A model generated the notes under the pieces. It did not search any database. It had not been told where the DNA came from and was given only the letters and a program-made list of their open reading frames with translations. From Nitrosopumilus sp. LS_AOA (GTDB lineage Archaea; Thermoproteota; Nitrososphaeria; Nitrososphaerales; Nitrosopumilaceae): DNA of 64,000 nt. Location of the stretch: assembly GCA_001543015.1 (NCBI GenBank), contig LFLC01000038.1, positions 1 through 64,000 on the forward strand. The letters run 5' to 3'. Position 1 is the first letter of the stretch, and each line of letters begins with the position of its first letter. The position numbers and the translations under genes were made by a program. Below, in pieces: positions 8,401 through 17,321 of the stretch.

Positions 8401-11400
8401 GATGCAGGTGTCATAGATACTGGAGTTGTAGATACCTGAATCAAACCATTCATCCAAGGATGCACCATACAGAAATAATTAATGTCACCAACAGTGTCTG
8501 GATAAAACTCAAAAGAATTTCCAGTCATTAACAATCCAGTATCAAATTCGCCAGTTGGTCCGTCTATAGCTGTTCCTGCCGAAAATGTATGTGCTGCTGA
8601 ATCTGTATTTGAGAATATTATTTTTCCACCAAGATCAACTGTTGCGATTCCTGGAACATAGCATCCGTATTTAATATTCACACAATCATCAGTGGAGCTA
8701 CCAGAACCTGTATCTGGTGTAATTGTAATTGTTTCAGCATTTGGAACTACTGTATTTGTGAATGCTCCTCTACCAATTTCATTAACTGCTGCAACCCTAA
8801 ATTTGTACTGTTCACCATTTGTTAGTCCTGTTATCACAGATGTAATTGAATTTGATTTACCATCAGAGAATGTGGTGAAAGGCAAAGTGGAATTCTTGTA
8901 TCGTATGATATAATCAATAATAGGTGAACCACCATCATCAGTAGGGGCACTCCATGATAAAGTGGCATTAGTGTTACCAACAACTATGAGGTTAGTTGGA
9001 GAGTTTGGAATAGTCATAGTAGGTGTTGCAGTTATTTTATTAACATTACCAGTACCAATCAAATTTTTGGCATATACCTTAAACTGGTATTTTATACCAT
9101 TCTCAAGTCCGGTTATAACAAATGTGGATGATGATGCATTAAGAGTAAATCTAGTGTATGAGTCATCTGTGATCTTTTTGTATCGTATAACATAATCAGT
9201 AATTGGGTAACCACCATCATCAGTAGGGGCACTCCATGATAAAGTAACTTTACCATTGCCCGGTATTGCTAAAAGATTAGTTGGACTCTCAGAAACAGTC
9301 GCATTTAATGAAAAATTTGCAATATTAATAGTATTTCCATATTGAGCAGTTACAGTATACTTTCCAATGGAACTCCAATGATTTCCAGCAGTAATAATTT
9401 GTTCTAAAAATAAACCCATCGCATTTGGATAAATTTCACCTATTTTGACAACATTGTCATAGGGATCTTGAATTAGATATGTTACTGGGAGTTGTAATGA
9501 GTTGAATGTAGAAATGGTTTGTTGTTTACCATTATCAGATCCAACAACAATATTTGTTGAAATACTAGGATGTAAAACAGCTGGATTATCTACGGATTCC
9601 CAGAAAAATGCAGTTGCAGTATAATTACCATTGTGAGTTGGAATCCATGATAATGCTGGAGTAAATGATTGACCACGTGATAATGAACCGGTAATCCATG
9701 TTAGTGAATCCAATACACGGTTATCATCTTGAATCTGTATCAAGTATGCAAATGATTGTTCTTTATCCAGACTATTTACCAAGTCAGTGCTGATTTGTAC
9801 CTGTTGACCAACTTTAACAATATCTAAACTGTTACCAAATGCATTAACGAGTTTCAAGTTAGATGGGGTGAGATTCCAAACAGTATCAATTGTACCAGGC
9901 AATCCAGTACCGTTGAGAGTTATCACATCACGAAGATGTGCATCATTAATTTCAATATTAAGGGTAGTTGGTAAAATTTTAATTCCAGATATTCTTGCTG
10001 CATCACTGACTTCAATGACTTCACCTGATGCATCTCTAAAGTCAACATAGTTGACGTCAATATCATGGCCTGTAGATGATTCAGGAGTTGCTGAATCGGT
10101 TCTACACCAGTTATTTGGAATTTGGAAATCTCCTGTGAATATACCGGTTGTTTGTCCTGTTTCAACTAGAATAAATCCAGTTGCACCAAGTCCAGAATCA
10201 GTTGCTGCTGCACCAGTTGTGGTACAGGATCCTTGGGAGGTTGTCCATCTTATGTCATCAATTGTGACATCTAATAGTCTACCAAGTTGATCACCATTAC
10301 TCAATGCGATAGAGAAACCACCAGAGGTGGCGTTTCCGGTACCAACTGCATCTTGGTTTTGATCTTCAATAGCAGTCACTACTGTATAGAGATCTAAGAG
10401 ATGTGAATCCGTGTTAAGATCCAAATCTTCAAGTGTAATTGTTACAGTATCTGTAATCTCATAGTTACTTTTATCAAATGATACAAAACCAGAATGACTT
10501 GGGGCGTCTTCTTGATCAGTAATCGGTGTGGATATACCATCCGCACCCAAGTCAAGATAAGTAACTCGTGGCGCATCTTCATCAGTTAAATTTTCAATGA
10601 CGATGAAACTTGGGTCATCATCAATAGTATTCAACATTGTATATGTCGTAGGATCCAAAATATTGATCTGATTAATCATTTTGTATTCCAAACTACCTAC
10701 AAAGATTCCTGTGTCATCACCAGTTTCTTCTAACTCAAATCGAATAATTTGATTAGAAATTCTATCACTAGAAGAAATACCATCATTTAGAAACCCAAAG
10801 GAAAAAAAGTCAGTAACTATAGGTAACACAGTATTTGCAAGTATTAGTGATGGACCACCACCAGTATTAATCGTAAAAATATACTGAACCTTTGATGATT
10901 TATTCATTGCAAAAATATCATCACCTGTAGCATTTGCAATATCTACAAGATCCTGTATTCTAGTAATATTACTTGCAAGTCTTGCAGTATTTGTTCCATC
11001 AGTAATGTCTACATCAAAGGAATTGATTGTAACACCCAAACTATTTTGAATGGAACCAATATCAAAATTAAGCAAGTTAAATCCTTTAAAGTTTGGACCA
11101 GGTTGGTTTATTGATTGGTATAAATCTGCAAATGTATTATTTAGTGTTAAAACAAGTGTATCTTTGTTTTGGAAAGAAATATCAGAACTGGTTGTAAGCA
11201 TTGCACGATCACTGAATTTTTGTACTTTAACATTTAATGAACTGCCAGCAAGTTGTGCTGTATTTAATGATTTTAGAGTAAATGGATTTCCAGTTTGCAA
11301 AGAGGGAATCAATTCAACGGTTGGATCATCTAAATCTAGATCCTCATCGACTTTACTGTTCTGGTTGAGATCTTTATCAGTTAAGACTACAGGAATCTCT

Positions 11401-12764
11401 TCACCAGAGTTCCATTCATCATCAATTGGTTGTATGTCAATAGTACCAAAATCAAATCCTACAAGAACTGTAACGGGTGATTCATTGTAATCAATAGTTG
11501 CAGATGTACCTCTTTTGGCATCACTTGTAATTAAGAGAACAGATTCATCGGATTCATCATATGTCCCAAAGATTCCACTGTTTGGTCCCATTTCAGTAAT
11601 TGTAACTGGTTGAGAATTGATACCCAAACCTACTGCAGTGTCAGATGTTGCACACGTTGATGCATCTTGAGGCATACTACAAGTAATTACAGTGTCTAAA
11701 GTATCTCGTATAGTAACAACATTAGTACCAACGCTTTGTTGATCAACATTTAGTATTAAGACACCATTATCTTCAACCATCATATTTGGTAAATTATTAG
11801 AAATATCTATAATTCCATTTGCAACAGCTGCGCCTGCTTCTGCACCATTTTCATCAAAGACTTGATAGTTTGTAGTCAATCCATCTGTAGAGTTTGTTCC
11901 AAACGTCCAAGAATCTTCGTCTGTTGGATCAATGTTTAACCAAAGATCTGTTATTGTAACGTGAACTTGTGCATCATGAGGATATATTGCTCTATCTAAA
12001 TCTGCTCTGACAAATTGATCAACAGTATCAAAAGTTAATGTGGTTGATTGAACACCACCACCTTTGTTATAATCTATGCTAACATTGCCTGTTGGGTTTA
12101 ATTGGTAAAGTTGAATGAAAGGCCAAACATCAGTATCACTAATACCAATTTGACCAATAGAATCACCAGGTAATACAGTATTTGGATCAATTGATTCTCG
12201 AACCACATTCATTGCACCAGTGACACTTTGAGGATCAGCAATGCATTGAGATGTTATGCGAGAACCAGTAGAAGTACCATTTTGACCTAAACCAGGTGCA
12301 CTAATAGGAATTGCAATACCTGCAGTATCAGAAACATCAACACCAATTGTGGTATTTGTATCAGTACCAGGTGCACAAAGTGTACCAAAGTCTAATCCCT
12401 GACCAATTATACCACTAGATGCAGCAGTATAATCTGCAATTGATGCTTGAGTTTTATCTGCAAAGTAACCATACCAGTTACCATCTACACCTTGAACCAT
12501 TCTCAGGATCTTTCCATTTATTGTAACGTCGGGTTCACCTTGTGATTTATCTGTATTGCCAACATAACTATCAATTACAACTACTTCAATGACCTGAGGT
12601 CCGGACATATAGTTATCAAACTGTGAGTTTTCAGCAGATACAAAGAGATTAGCATTGGCTGCATGTGCATAATCAATAAAATTATCTACTGAAAAAAAAG
12701 TGGATGAGAATAATAAAACTAAAGTGAAAACCACAAATGTGTATCTATTAATCACTATTATCAA
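8397..12764 (-). CDS. Large surface protein: S-layer-like N-terminal region, two Fn3 domains, C-terminal type-1 copper (cupredoxin/plastocyanin-like) domain
   Basis: ORF 8397..12806; start revised to TTG 12764 from alignment of the conserved leader. Fn3 motifs SPTNLLAIPGNGKVTLSWSAPTDDGGYPITDYVIRYKK and SPTNLIVVGNTNATLSWSAPTDDGGSPIIDY. Copper-ligand pattern SAAHTF ... YFCMVHPWM. Confidence 0.8.
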   Translation of the reverse strand: MIIVINRYTFVVFTLVLLFSSTFFSVDNFIDYAHAANANLFVSAENSQFDNYMSGPQVIEVVVIDSYVGNTDKSQGEPDVTINGKILRMVQGVDGNWYGYFADKTQASIADYTAASSGIIGQGLDFGTLCAPGTDTNTTIGVDVSDTAGIAIPISAPGLGQNGTSTGSRITSQCIADPQSVTGAMNVVRESIDPNTVLPGDSIGQIGISDTDVWPFIQLYQLNPTGNVSIDYNKGGGVQSTTLTFDTVDQFVRADLDRAIYPHDAQVHVTITDLWLNIDPTDEDSWTFGTNSTDGLTTNYQVFDENGAEAGAAVANGIIDISNNLPNMMVEDNGVLILNVDQQSVGTNVVTIRDTLDTVITCSMPQDASTCATSDTAVGLGINSQPVTITEMGPNSGIFGTYDESDESVLLITSDAKRGTSATIDYNESPVTVLVGFDFGTIDIQPIDDEWNSGEEIPVVLTDKDLNQNSKVDEDLDLDDPTVELIPSLQTGNPFTLKSLNTAQLAGSSLNVKVQKFSDRAMLTTSSDISFQNKDTLVLTLNNTFADLYQSINQPGPNFKGFNLLNFDIGSIQNSLGVTINSFDVDITDGTNTARLASNITRIQDLVDIANATGDDIFAMNKSSKVQYIFTINTGGGPSLILANTVLPIVTDFFSFGFLNDGISSSDRISNQIIRFELEETGDDTGIFVGSLEYKMINQINILDPTTYTMLNTIDDDPSFIVIENLTDEDAPRVTYLDLGADGISTPITDQEDAPSHSGFVSFDKSNYEITDTVTITLEDLDLNTDSHLLDLYTVVTAIEDQNQDAVGTGNATSGGFSIALSNGDQLGRLLDVTIDDIRWTTSQGSCTTTGAAATDSGLGATGFILVETGQTTGIFTGDFQIPNNWCRTDSATPESSTGHDIDVNYVDFRDASGEVIEVSDAARISGIKILPTTLNIEINDAHLRDVITLNGTGLPGTIDTVWNLTPSNLKLVNAFGNSLDIVKVGQQVQISTDLVNSLDKEQSFAYLIQIQDDNRVLDSLTWITGSLSRGQSFTPALSWIPTHNGNYTATAFFWESVDNPAVLHPSISTNIVVGSDNGKQQTISTFNSLQLPVTYLIQDPYDNVVKIGEIYPNAMGLFLEQIITAGNHWSSIGKYTVTAQYGNTINIANFSLNATVSESPTNLLAIPGNGKVTLSWSAPTDDGGYPITDYVIRYKKITDDSYTRFTLNASSSTFVITGLENGIKYQFKVYAKNLIGTGNVNKITATPTMTIPNSPTNLIVVGNTNATLSWSAPTDDGGSPIIDYIIRYKNSTLPFTTFSDGKSNSITSVITGLTNGEQYKFRVAAVNEIGRGAFTNTVVPNAETITITPDTGSGSSTDDCVNIKYGCYVPGIATVDLGGKIIFSNTDSAAHTFSAGTAIDGPTGEFDTGLLMTGNSFEFYPDTVGDINYFCMVHPWMNGLIQVSTTPVSMTPAS

Positions 12765-12823
12765 AAACGATAATTGTTTACTTAAGGAAACCTCATCATA
12801 AAACATATCAGGATAAGTTTTAC
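12757..12823 (-). promoter_or_regulatory. Conserved promoter/leader element, copy B
   Basis: Aligns with 7194..7260. A second motif, gtttgtacttt, lies at 12884 here and 7322 in copy A, 61-62 bp from each element. Confidence 0.7.
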
Positions 12824-13059
12824 TTTAATAAAAAAATCACAACAAAAATATCAACTACAATTTGTCACAGTGAAAAAATTCTGGTTTGTACTTTATCGTT
12901 GGCAAATTTAGATTATCTAGTGTAGTTGTATCTCAAAAAGATTTACTTGAAAGACAATTAAAAAATAAGTTAGAAACCCAGCTTCTTGTTTGGAAAACAT
13001 TTTAGGTCATCAAATGATCTTTGTGTTTTAGTTCAAGACTCCAATTTTTACAATAGAAA

Positions 13060-13335
13060 CTATTTCTGATATTTGATTGCAATTGCCCTCCATTGCTTTA
13101 CTTTCTCTAATGCCATAGAAAGTGATTGAACTGGTTCTTGTAGTTCATCCATAGTTTTTTCCACCCTAGTAAAGTCAGAACTGGTCAAATATGACTTCAT
13201 TTTCGGATATAATTTCATTCTAGCCTCAGAACTTTGCTTAAAATAGACTAATTTCAGGCTCTTGTGACTCATTAGTGATTCTGCAAAATCAGATTGTCCT
13301 GCAGTAGTAATGTGAGTCTTGAAGCATTTTTGAGA
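13060..13335 (-). pseudogene. Tyrosine recombinase/integrase C-terminal remnant
   Basis: Frame reads FESQKCFKTHITTAGQSDFAESLMSHKSLKLVYFKQSSEARMKLYPKMKSYLTSSDFTRVEKTMDEL..., resembling RKxFxT..(L)MGHKS...YF. Stop just upstream of FESQ; the position expected for catalytic Arg is Gln (CAA). Confidence 0.55.
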
Positions 13336-13568
13336 TTCGAATTATTACAATCCAGGATACTAACTTGTCTTAGAAAAAGTTCCTTGATTACTTACCTTCA
13401 ATATTAAAATAAAATTTTTAAAAAAATTAATTTTCTTTATAAAGAAAAGTAGGGAGTGTTGAACTGATCTGACAAAACCCGATGGGAGCATTTCGTATTT
13501 AATAAGTAATTTTATTTAATTGGAAAATTTTCGAAGAATTTATGAATGTCACATAATAATTCAAACAA

Positions 13569-14645
13569 TTGACTATATCAAAAGAATATCTTGAAAAATC
13601 AAAAATAAAATTACCAATCATATCTTTTGTAATTGCATTAATTGGTTCAACGCTGTCTATGTGGGGTGCAAGTTGGGATATTACATCACATTTACTTAGA
13701 ATACCTGAGACATTTTTCACAGCATCTCATGGTATTTTGTATTTAGGTGTGGGAATATGTCTAATCAGTGCAGTCTTAGGTTTAGTGTTATTTCTAAGCA
13801 AAAAAGAGATTAGAGAAAAATCTTTTGGCCTAGGTATCAAACTCATTATTTTTGGGGCAGTATTACAAATAATCGCAGGTCCGGGAGATTTTTTCTGGCA
13901 TGAATTATTTGGAATTGATGGTTTACTCAGTCCAACTCACATTACACTAGCTTTAGGAATAATGATTGTTACAATTGGGGCAGTAATTGGATTTGCCAGA
14001 ATACATTTTCATCTAACTGAGAAAAGTAAATTTCTAGTTTACATTTTACCCACATCCTTTGGAATTTTATGGTTCAGTGTTATGTGGTTTGTATTTTTCT
14101 TTGTGTTACCAATTTCAGATGGAGATACACATAATTTTAATCCCAATCCAAATGTCGCAATAATTCTAAGTTTCATCTTTATTCCATTTGTGTTTTCTCT
14201 CGTATTTTGGTCTGCATTTAAAACTCTCAGACGGTTTGGGGCAGCTAGTATGGCAATGTTTGTGTTTGTTATAATGAATATAACATCAAACATACTTACT
14301 TCTGAAAATCTGTTTTTTTATCTACCATGGTTTATCATCCCCATAATCAGTACAATAATTGCAGAATATGTTCTTAGTAACAAAAACAATTCCAAAGTAC
14401 TTCAAAAATATTCAGATAAAATTTCAGGGGCAATATTAGGTTCAATGTTTTTCATGTTTTGTTTTCCCATGTTAGCGATGACTTTTTTAGAACCTTATTT
14501 GTTTAATGATGTTTTTTCATATGATGTTTTGCCAAATTCAGCAGAAACAATATCACAGATATGGATGATGACAATTATTCCAGGAGCTATCTCAGGAGTA
14601 TTTGGAATGGTATTTGCTTCTAAATGGCTAAAATTTCAATCTTAA
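13569..14645 (+). CDS. Polytopic membrane protein of unknown function
   Basis: 358 aa, many hydrophobic segments; TTG start. Confidence 0.75.
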   Translation: MTISKEYLEKSKIKLPIISFVIALIGSTLSMWGASWDITSHLLRIPETFFTASHGILYLGVGICLISAVLGLVLFLSKKEIREKSFGLGIKLIIFGAVLQIIAGPGDFFWHELFGIDGLLSPTHITLALGIMIVTIGAVIGFARIHFHLTEKSKFLVYILPTSFGILWFSVMWFVFFFVLPISDGDTHNFNPNPNVAIILSFIFIPFVFSLVFWSAFKTLRRFGAASMAMFVFVIMNITSNILTSENLFFYLPWFIIPIISTIIAEYVLSNKNNSKVLQKYSDKISGAILGSMFFMFCFPMLAMTFLEPYLFNDVFSYDVLPNSAETISQIWMMTIIPGAISGVFGMVFASKWLKFQS

Positions 14646-14670
14646 ATAACAAAATTATTAAGAAATACTA

Positions 14671-15327
14671 TTGGGCCTAAGAGAAATTGAACTCAAAGAG
14701 GAGTATCGTTCAGATAGAGATGACATTGTTGCAGAATTTTTCTTCCCATGTCTTGGACATTGTATAGAATATGACAGATGTGTAGATTTGTTATCCATTC
14801 AAACATTAGCAACAATTGCCATGGCATTTGATAATTTTGCAGGAGGTAAAGCAAAACTTCGAATGATTACAGGTCACAGATTTAAAACAGCAGACTTGAA
14901 TCTATTTACAAAATTATTTTCAGAAAAATATACTAAAAAATTTGATGGGAAATTTATTAAAAATACAAAAATTCAGAAACTACAAAACTTTGTAAACAAT
15001 GGACAAATTGAGTTAAAAATTGCAATTCCTAATTCAGAACTAGTAGCAAATTCATTTTCAGAAAGAATTGGGATATTTAGAGATGAAGAAAATCAAGTAG
15101 TAGCATTTACTGGAACATCAAAGGAATCATTTTCTACCCAAACACGGGATTTTGAATCAGTGGATGTTTTTACTTCATGGAATGATAAATCAAGAGTTGA
15201 AAGAAAGATGAAAGATTTTGAAGAGTTATGGGAGAATAAAACAAAGTATATCGAAGTTTGTGATTTTATGTTTGCAGAAAAAAATAATCTTTTAAAGTAT
15301 TCGTCAGATTGGATTTCACAAGACTAA
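14671..15327 (+). CDS. Stand-alone phospholipase D-like domain resembling the N-terminal region of PLD/SF2-helicase proteins
   Basis: LREIELKEEYRSDRDDIVAEFFFPCLGHCIEYD...KLRMITGHRFKTADLNLF...FEELWENKTKYIEVCDF; no helicase motifs follow. Confidence 0.5.
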   Translation: MGLREIELKEEYRSDRDDIVAEFFFPCLGHCIEYDRCVDLLSIQTLATIAMAFDNFAGGKAKLRMITGHRFKTADLNLFTKLFSEKYTKKFDGKFIKNTKIQKLQNFVNNGQIELKIAIPNSELVANSFSERIGIFRDEENQVVAFTGTSKESFSTQTRDFESVDVFTSWNDKSRVERKMKDFEELWENKTKYIEVCDFMFAEKNNLLKYSSDWISQD

Positions 15328-15923
15328 AGGTCAAATGATTCATCTACTCTAGATTTATTTTCATAGAAATTCATCTTGTTAATTTTATAATAAATAATTT
15401 CACCACGACGTTCAATTACTGCAATGATTGGTTCTTTGCCCATTTGAGTTATTTCTTGAATCTTTTTTTGTAGAATTCCTATCTTTTCTTGTTGTCCTTC
15501 ATTAAGACCAAAAATTAGAAATTTTGCCCCTTTTTCACCAAAATGGCCTCGCTCATATACTCTAAAATCAGAACCAAATCCAAAACCATCTTTTACAACA
15601 TAACCGCGATTACGAAGATCTCGATAAATCAAAAACTTTGTTAAAACTTCAGAACTAGTTTTTTGGCAAAGACTCATGAAAGAGTCAAAATCAAAATGTT
15701 TTTTTCCTTTTTTTAGAATCAATTTTTTAGTATATAACAAATATAGAGTTTCAAATTCTTGAAGAAATAATTTTTTATTTTCTATTTCCCCATATCCCTT
15801 TTGCTCTAATTCGTGAATCATGGTTTTATCAGTGATACAGGTTTGATCGGAAATTAATTGTCCATGTACTAGAGGAGTCTCATCCATGATGTAAAGAAAA
15901 TCAAGGAATTTCCATATAAGCAT
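15324..15923 (-). CDS. endA: tRNA-splicing endonuclease (EndA family)
   Basis: YRDLRNRGYVVKDGFGFGSDFRVYERG...GKEPIIAVIERRGEIIYYKI resembles the EndA catalytic fold. Confidence 0.8.
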   Translation of the reverse strand: MLIWKFLDFLYIMDETPLVHGQLISDQTCITDKTMIHELEQKGYGEIENKKLFLQEFETLYLLYTKKLILKKGKKHFDFDSFMSLCQKTSSEVLTKFLIYRDLRNRGYVVKDGFGFGSDFRVYERGHFGEKGAKFLIFGLNEGQQEKIGILQKKIQEITQMGKEPIIAVIERRGEIIYYKINKMNFYENKSRVDESFDL

Positions 15924-15984
15924 TAGATAGGAAAAATAATCATCGTCTAACCGTTAAAATATGGGCATTTTAGTTTGAGATATC

Positions 15985-16494
15985 ATGCATGGTGCCAATT
16001 ATAGAGCTGGAAGAGGACAAGTATTCACCAGAAAAAAATACATCAAAGGTAAACCACAAATAAAAATTGCAAAATTTCAAGGTGGTAAAAGAGGCACATA
16101 CCAATATTGCGTTCAATTACTAATGAATGAAAAAATTCAGATTAGACATATGGCCATTGAATCAACAAGATTAGCTGCAAACAAAACACTAGAAAAAACA
16201 ACAGGGGAAACAGGCTATTATACAAGACTTAGAATTTATCCACATAATTTACTTAGAGAAAACAAACAAATTGCAACAGCAGGTGCAGATAGGATTTCAG
16301 AAGGAATGAGAAGAGCATGGGGTAAGGCTACTAGTTTAGGTGCTAGAGTAAAACAAGGTCAATGCATCATGGAATTATACGTAAACGGTGAGGAGCATTT
16401 AGCTGCAGCAAAAAAAGCACTTCACGGTTCATGTGTAAAATTACCAGGTACACCAACAATCAAAGTAATAGAGTGGAATAAATCATCACCATAA
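15985..16494 (+). CDS. rpl10e: 50S ribosomal protein L10e (uL16)
   Basis: MHGANYRAGRGQVFTRKKYIKGKPQIKIAKFQGGK... Confidence 0.93.
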   Translation: MHGANYRAGRGQVFTRKKYIKGKPQIKIAKFQGGKRGTYQYCVQLLMNEKIQIRHMAIESTRLAANKTLEKTTGETGYYTRLRIYPHNLLRENKQIATAGADRISEGMRRAWGKATSLGARVKQGQCIMELYVNGEEHLAAAKKALHGSCVKLPGTPTIKVIEWNKSSP

Positions 16495-16749
16495 ATGTTC
16501 TAAATCAGATTTCTTTTTTTGAATAAATTTTAAAAATTCTTCAAATTCATCTTTTGTGGGTTCACGATTTAGGATTCTTTTTGATTGATAATAAAATGAA
16601 TTGTAAATTCGTCCAACAGTAATTCCCAAAGCAAATGATTTTGAATCATCAATTGATGAAAGTGACTTTATCAGTTGTTTAATTTCATCTTTGTTTGAAA
16701 TGGTTTCTTGAATTTTTTGATCTATTTTCTTTAGTAGAGATTCATCCAT
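16486..16749 (-). CDS. Conserved hypothetical protein (87 aa)
   Basis: Complete ORF between L10e and the tRNA, charged helical composition. Confidence 0.6.
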   Translation of the reverse strand: MDESLLKKIDQKIQETISNKDEIKQLIKSLSSIDDSKSFALGITVGRIYNSFYYQSKRILNREPTKDEFEEFLKFIQKKKSDLEHLW

Positions 16750-16812
16750 ACTATACCATCTTTAAAATAGTTAAAAACAGTTTAATATCCAAAATCAATT
16801 TGTAGGATTGTT

Positions 16813-16888
16813 GCAGTTATAGTACAGTCTGGTAGTACTCGTGCTTGCCAAGTACGTGACCCGGGTTCAAATCCCGGTAACTGCACCA
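16813..16888 (+). tRNA. tRNA-Gly(GCC), CCA encoded
   Basis: GCAGTTA ... CTTGCCAAG ... GGGTTCAAATCCC ... TAACTGC-A-CCA; acceptor, anticodon and T arms pair. Confidence 0.95.
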
Positions 16889-16889
16889 T

Positions 16890-17321
16890 TTATTCTTGAT
16901 TTTTTGGAACTAGAGCATTTTTTATGATATCCAATGCATCCTGTGCTTTTTCAGGACGAGGTAATTGAATCATGAATACGTTGTCTTTCCCATAATTTGA
17001 TTTAGGAGAAGAAAGCGCAATCATGGATGTTTTTGCAAGGGATTCAAAAAAGCCAATATCAGTTTTAGCGTTTATGATGAATTTTTCAACTATTTCGTCT
17101 TTAGAAAAAGTCAAAACTACTTCAACAAAGACATTCCCTAATCCATCTTGTAAAATATTCAAATCAGTGTTAATGGATAAAGACTTTCCAGCGATTTTTG
17201 ATAATGTTTCATCATATTTTTTCTCTTCAATTATAATACATGGAGTTTCTTTACCATCAAAATCAAAAGTAGTAATTCCATCATGAACTTGCTCTAACAA
17301 ATTATTTAATTCATCAATCAT
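16890..17321 (-). CDS. Conserved hypothetical protein
   Basis: 143-aa ORF overlapping the antiporter stop; same strand. Confidence 0.7.
   Translation of the reverse strand: MIDELNNLLEQVHDGITTFDFDGKETPCIIIEEKKYDETLSKIAGKSLSINTDLNILQDGLGNVFVEVVLTFSKDEIVEKFIINAKTDIGFFESLAKTSMIALSSPKSNYGKDNVFMIQLPRPEKAQDALDIIKNALVPKNQE

Noticed and set aside
8692-11490. ORFs overlapping the S-layer-like gene (8692, 8962, 9868, 9923, 10051, 11050)
   Set aside because: Shadow ORFs of the 1,450-aa gene with no recognisable family.
12886-13005. Possible 39-aa plus ORF MYFIVGKFRLSSVVVSQKDLLERQLKNKLETQLLVWKTF
   Set aside because: TTG start falls in the shared upstream motif gtttgtacttt; no metal or TM signature to support it.
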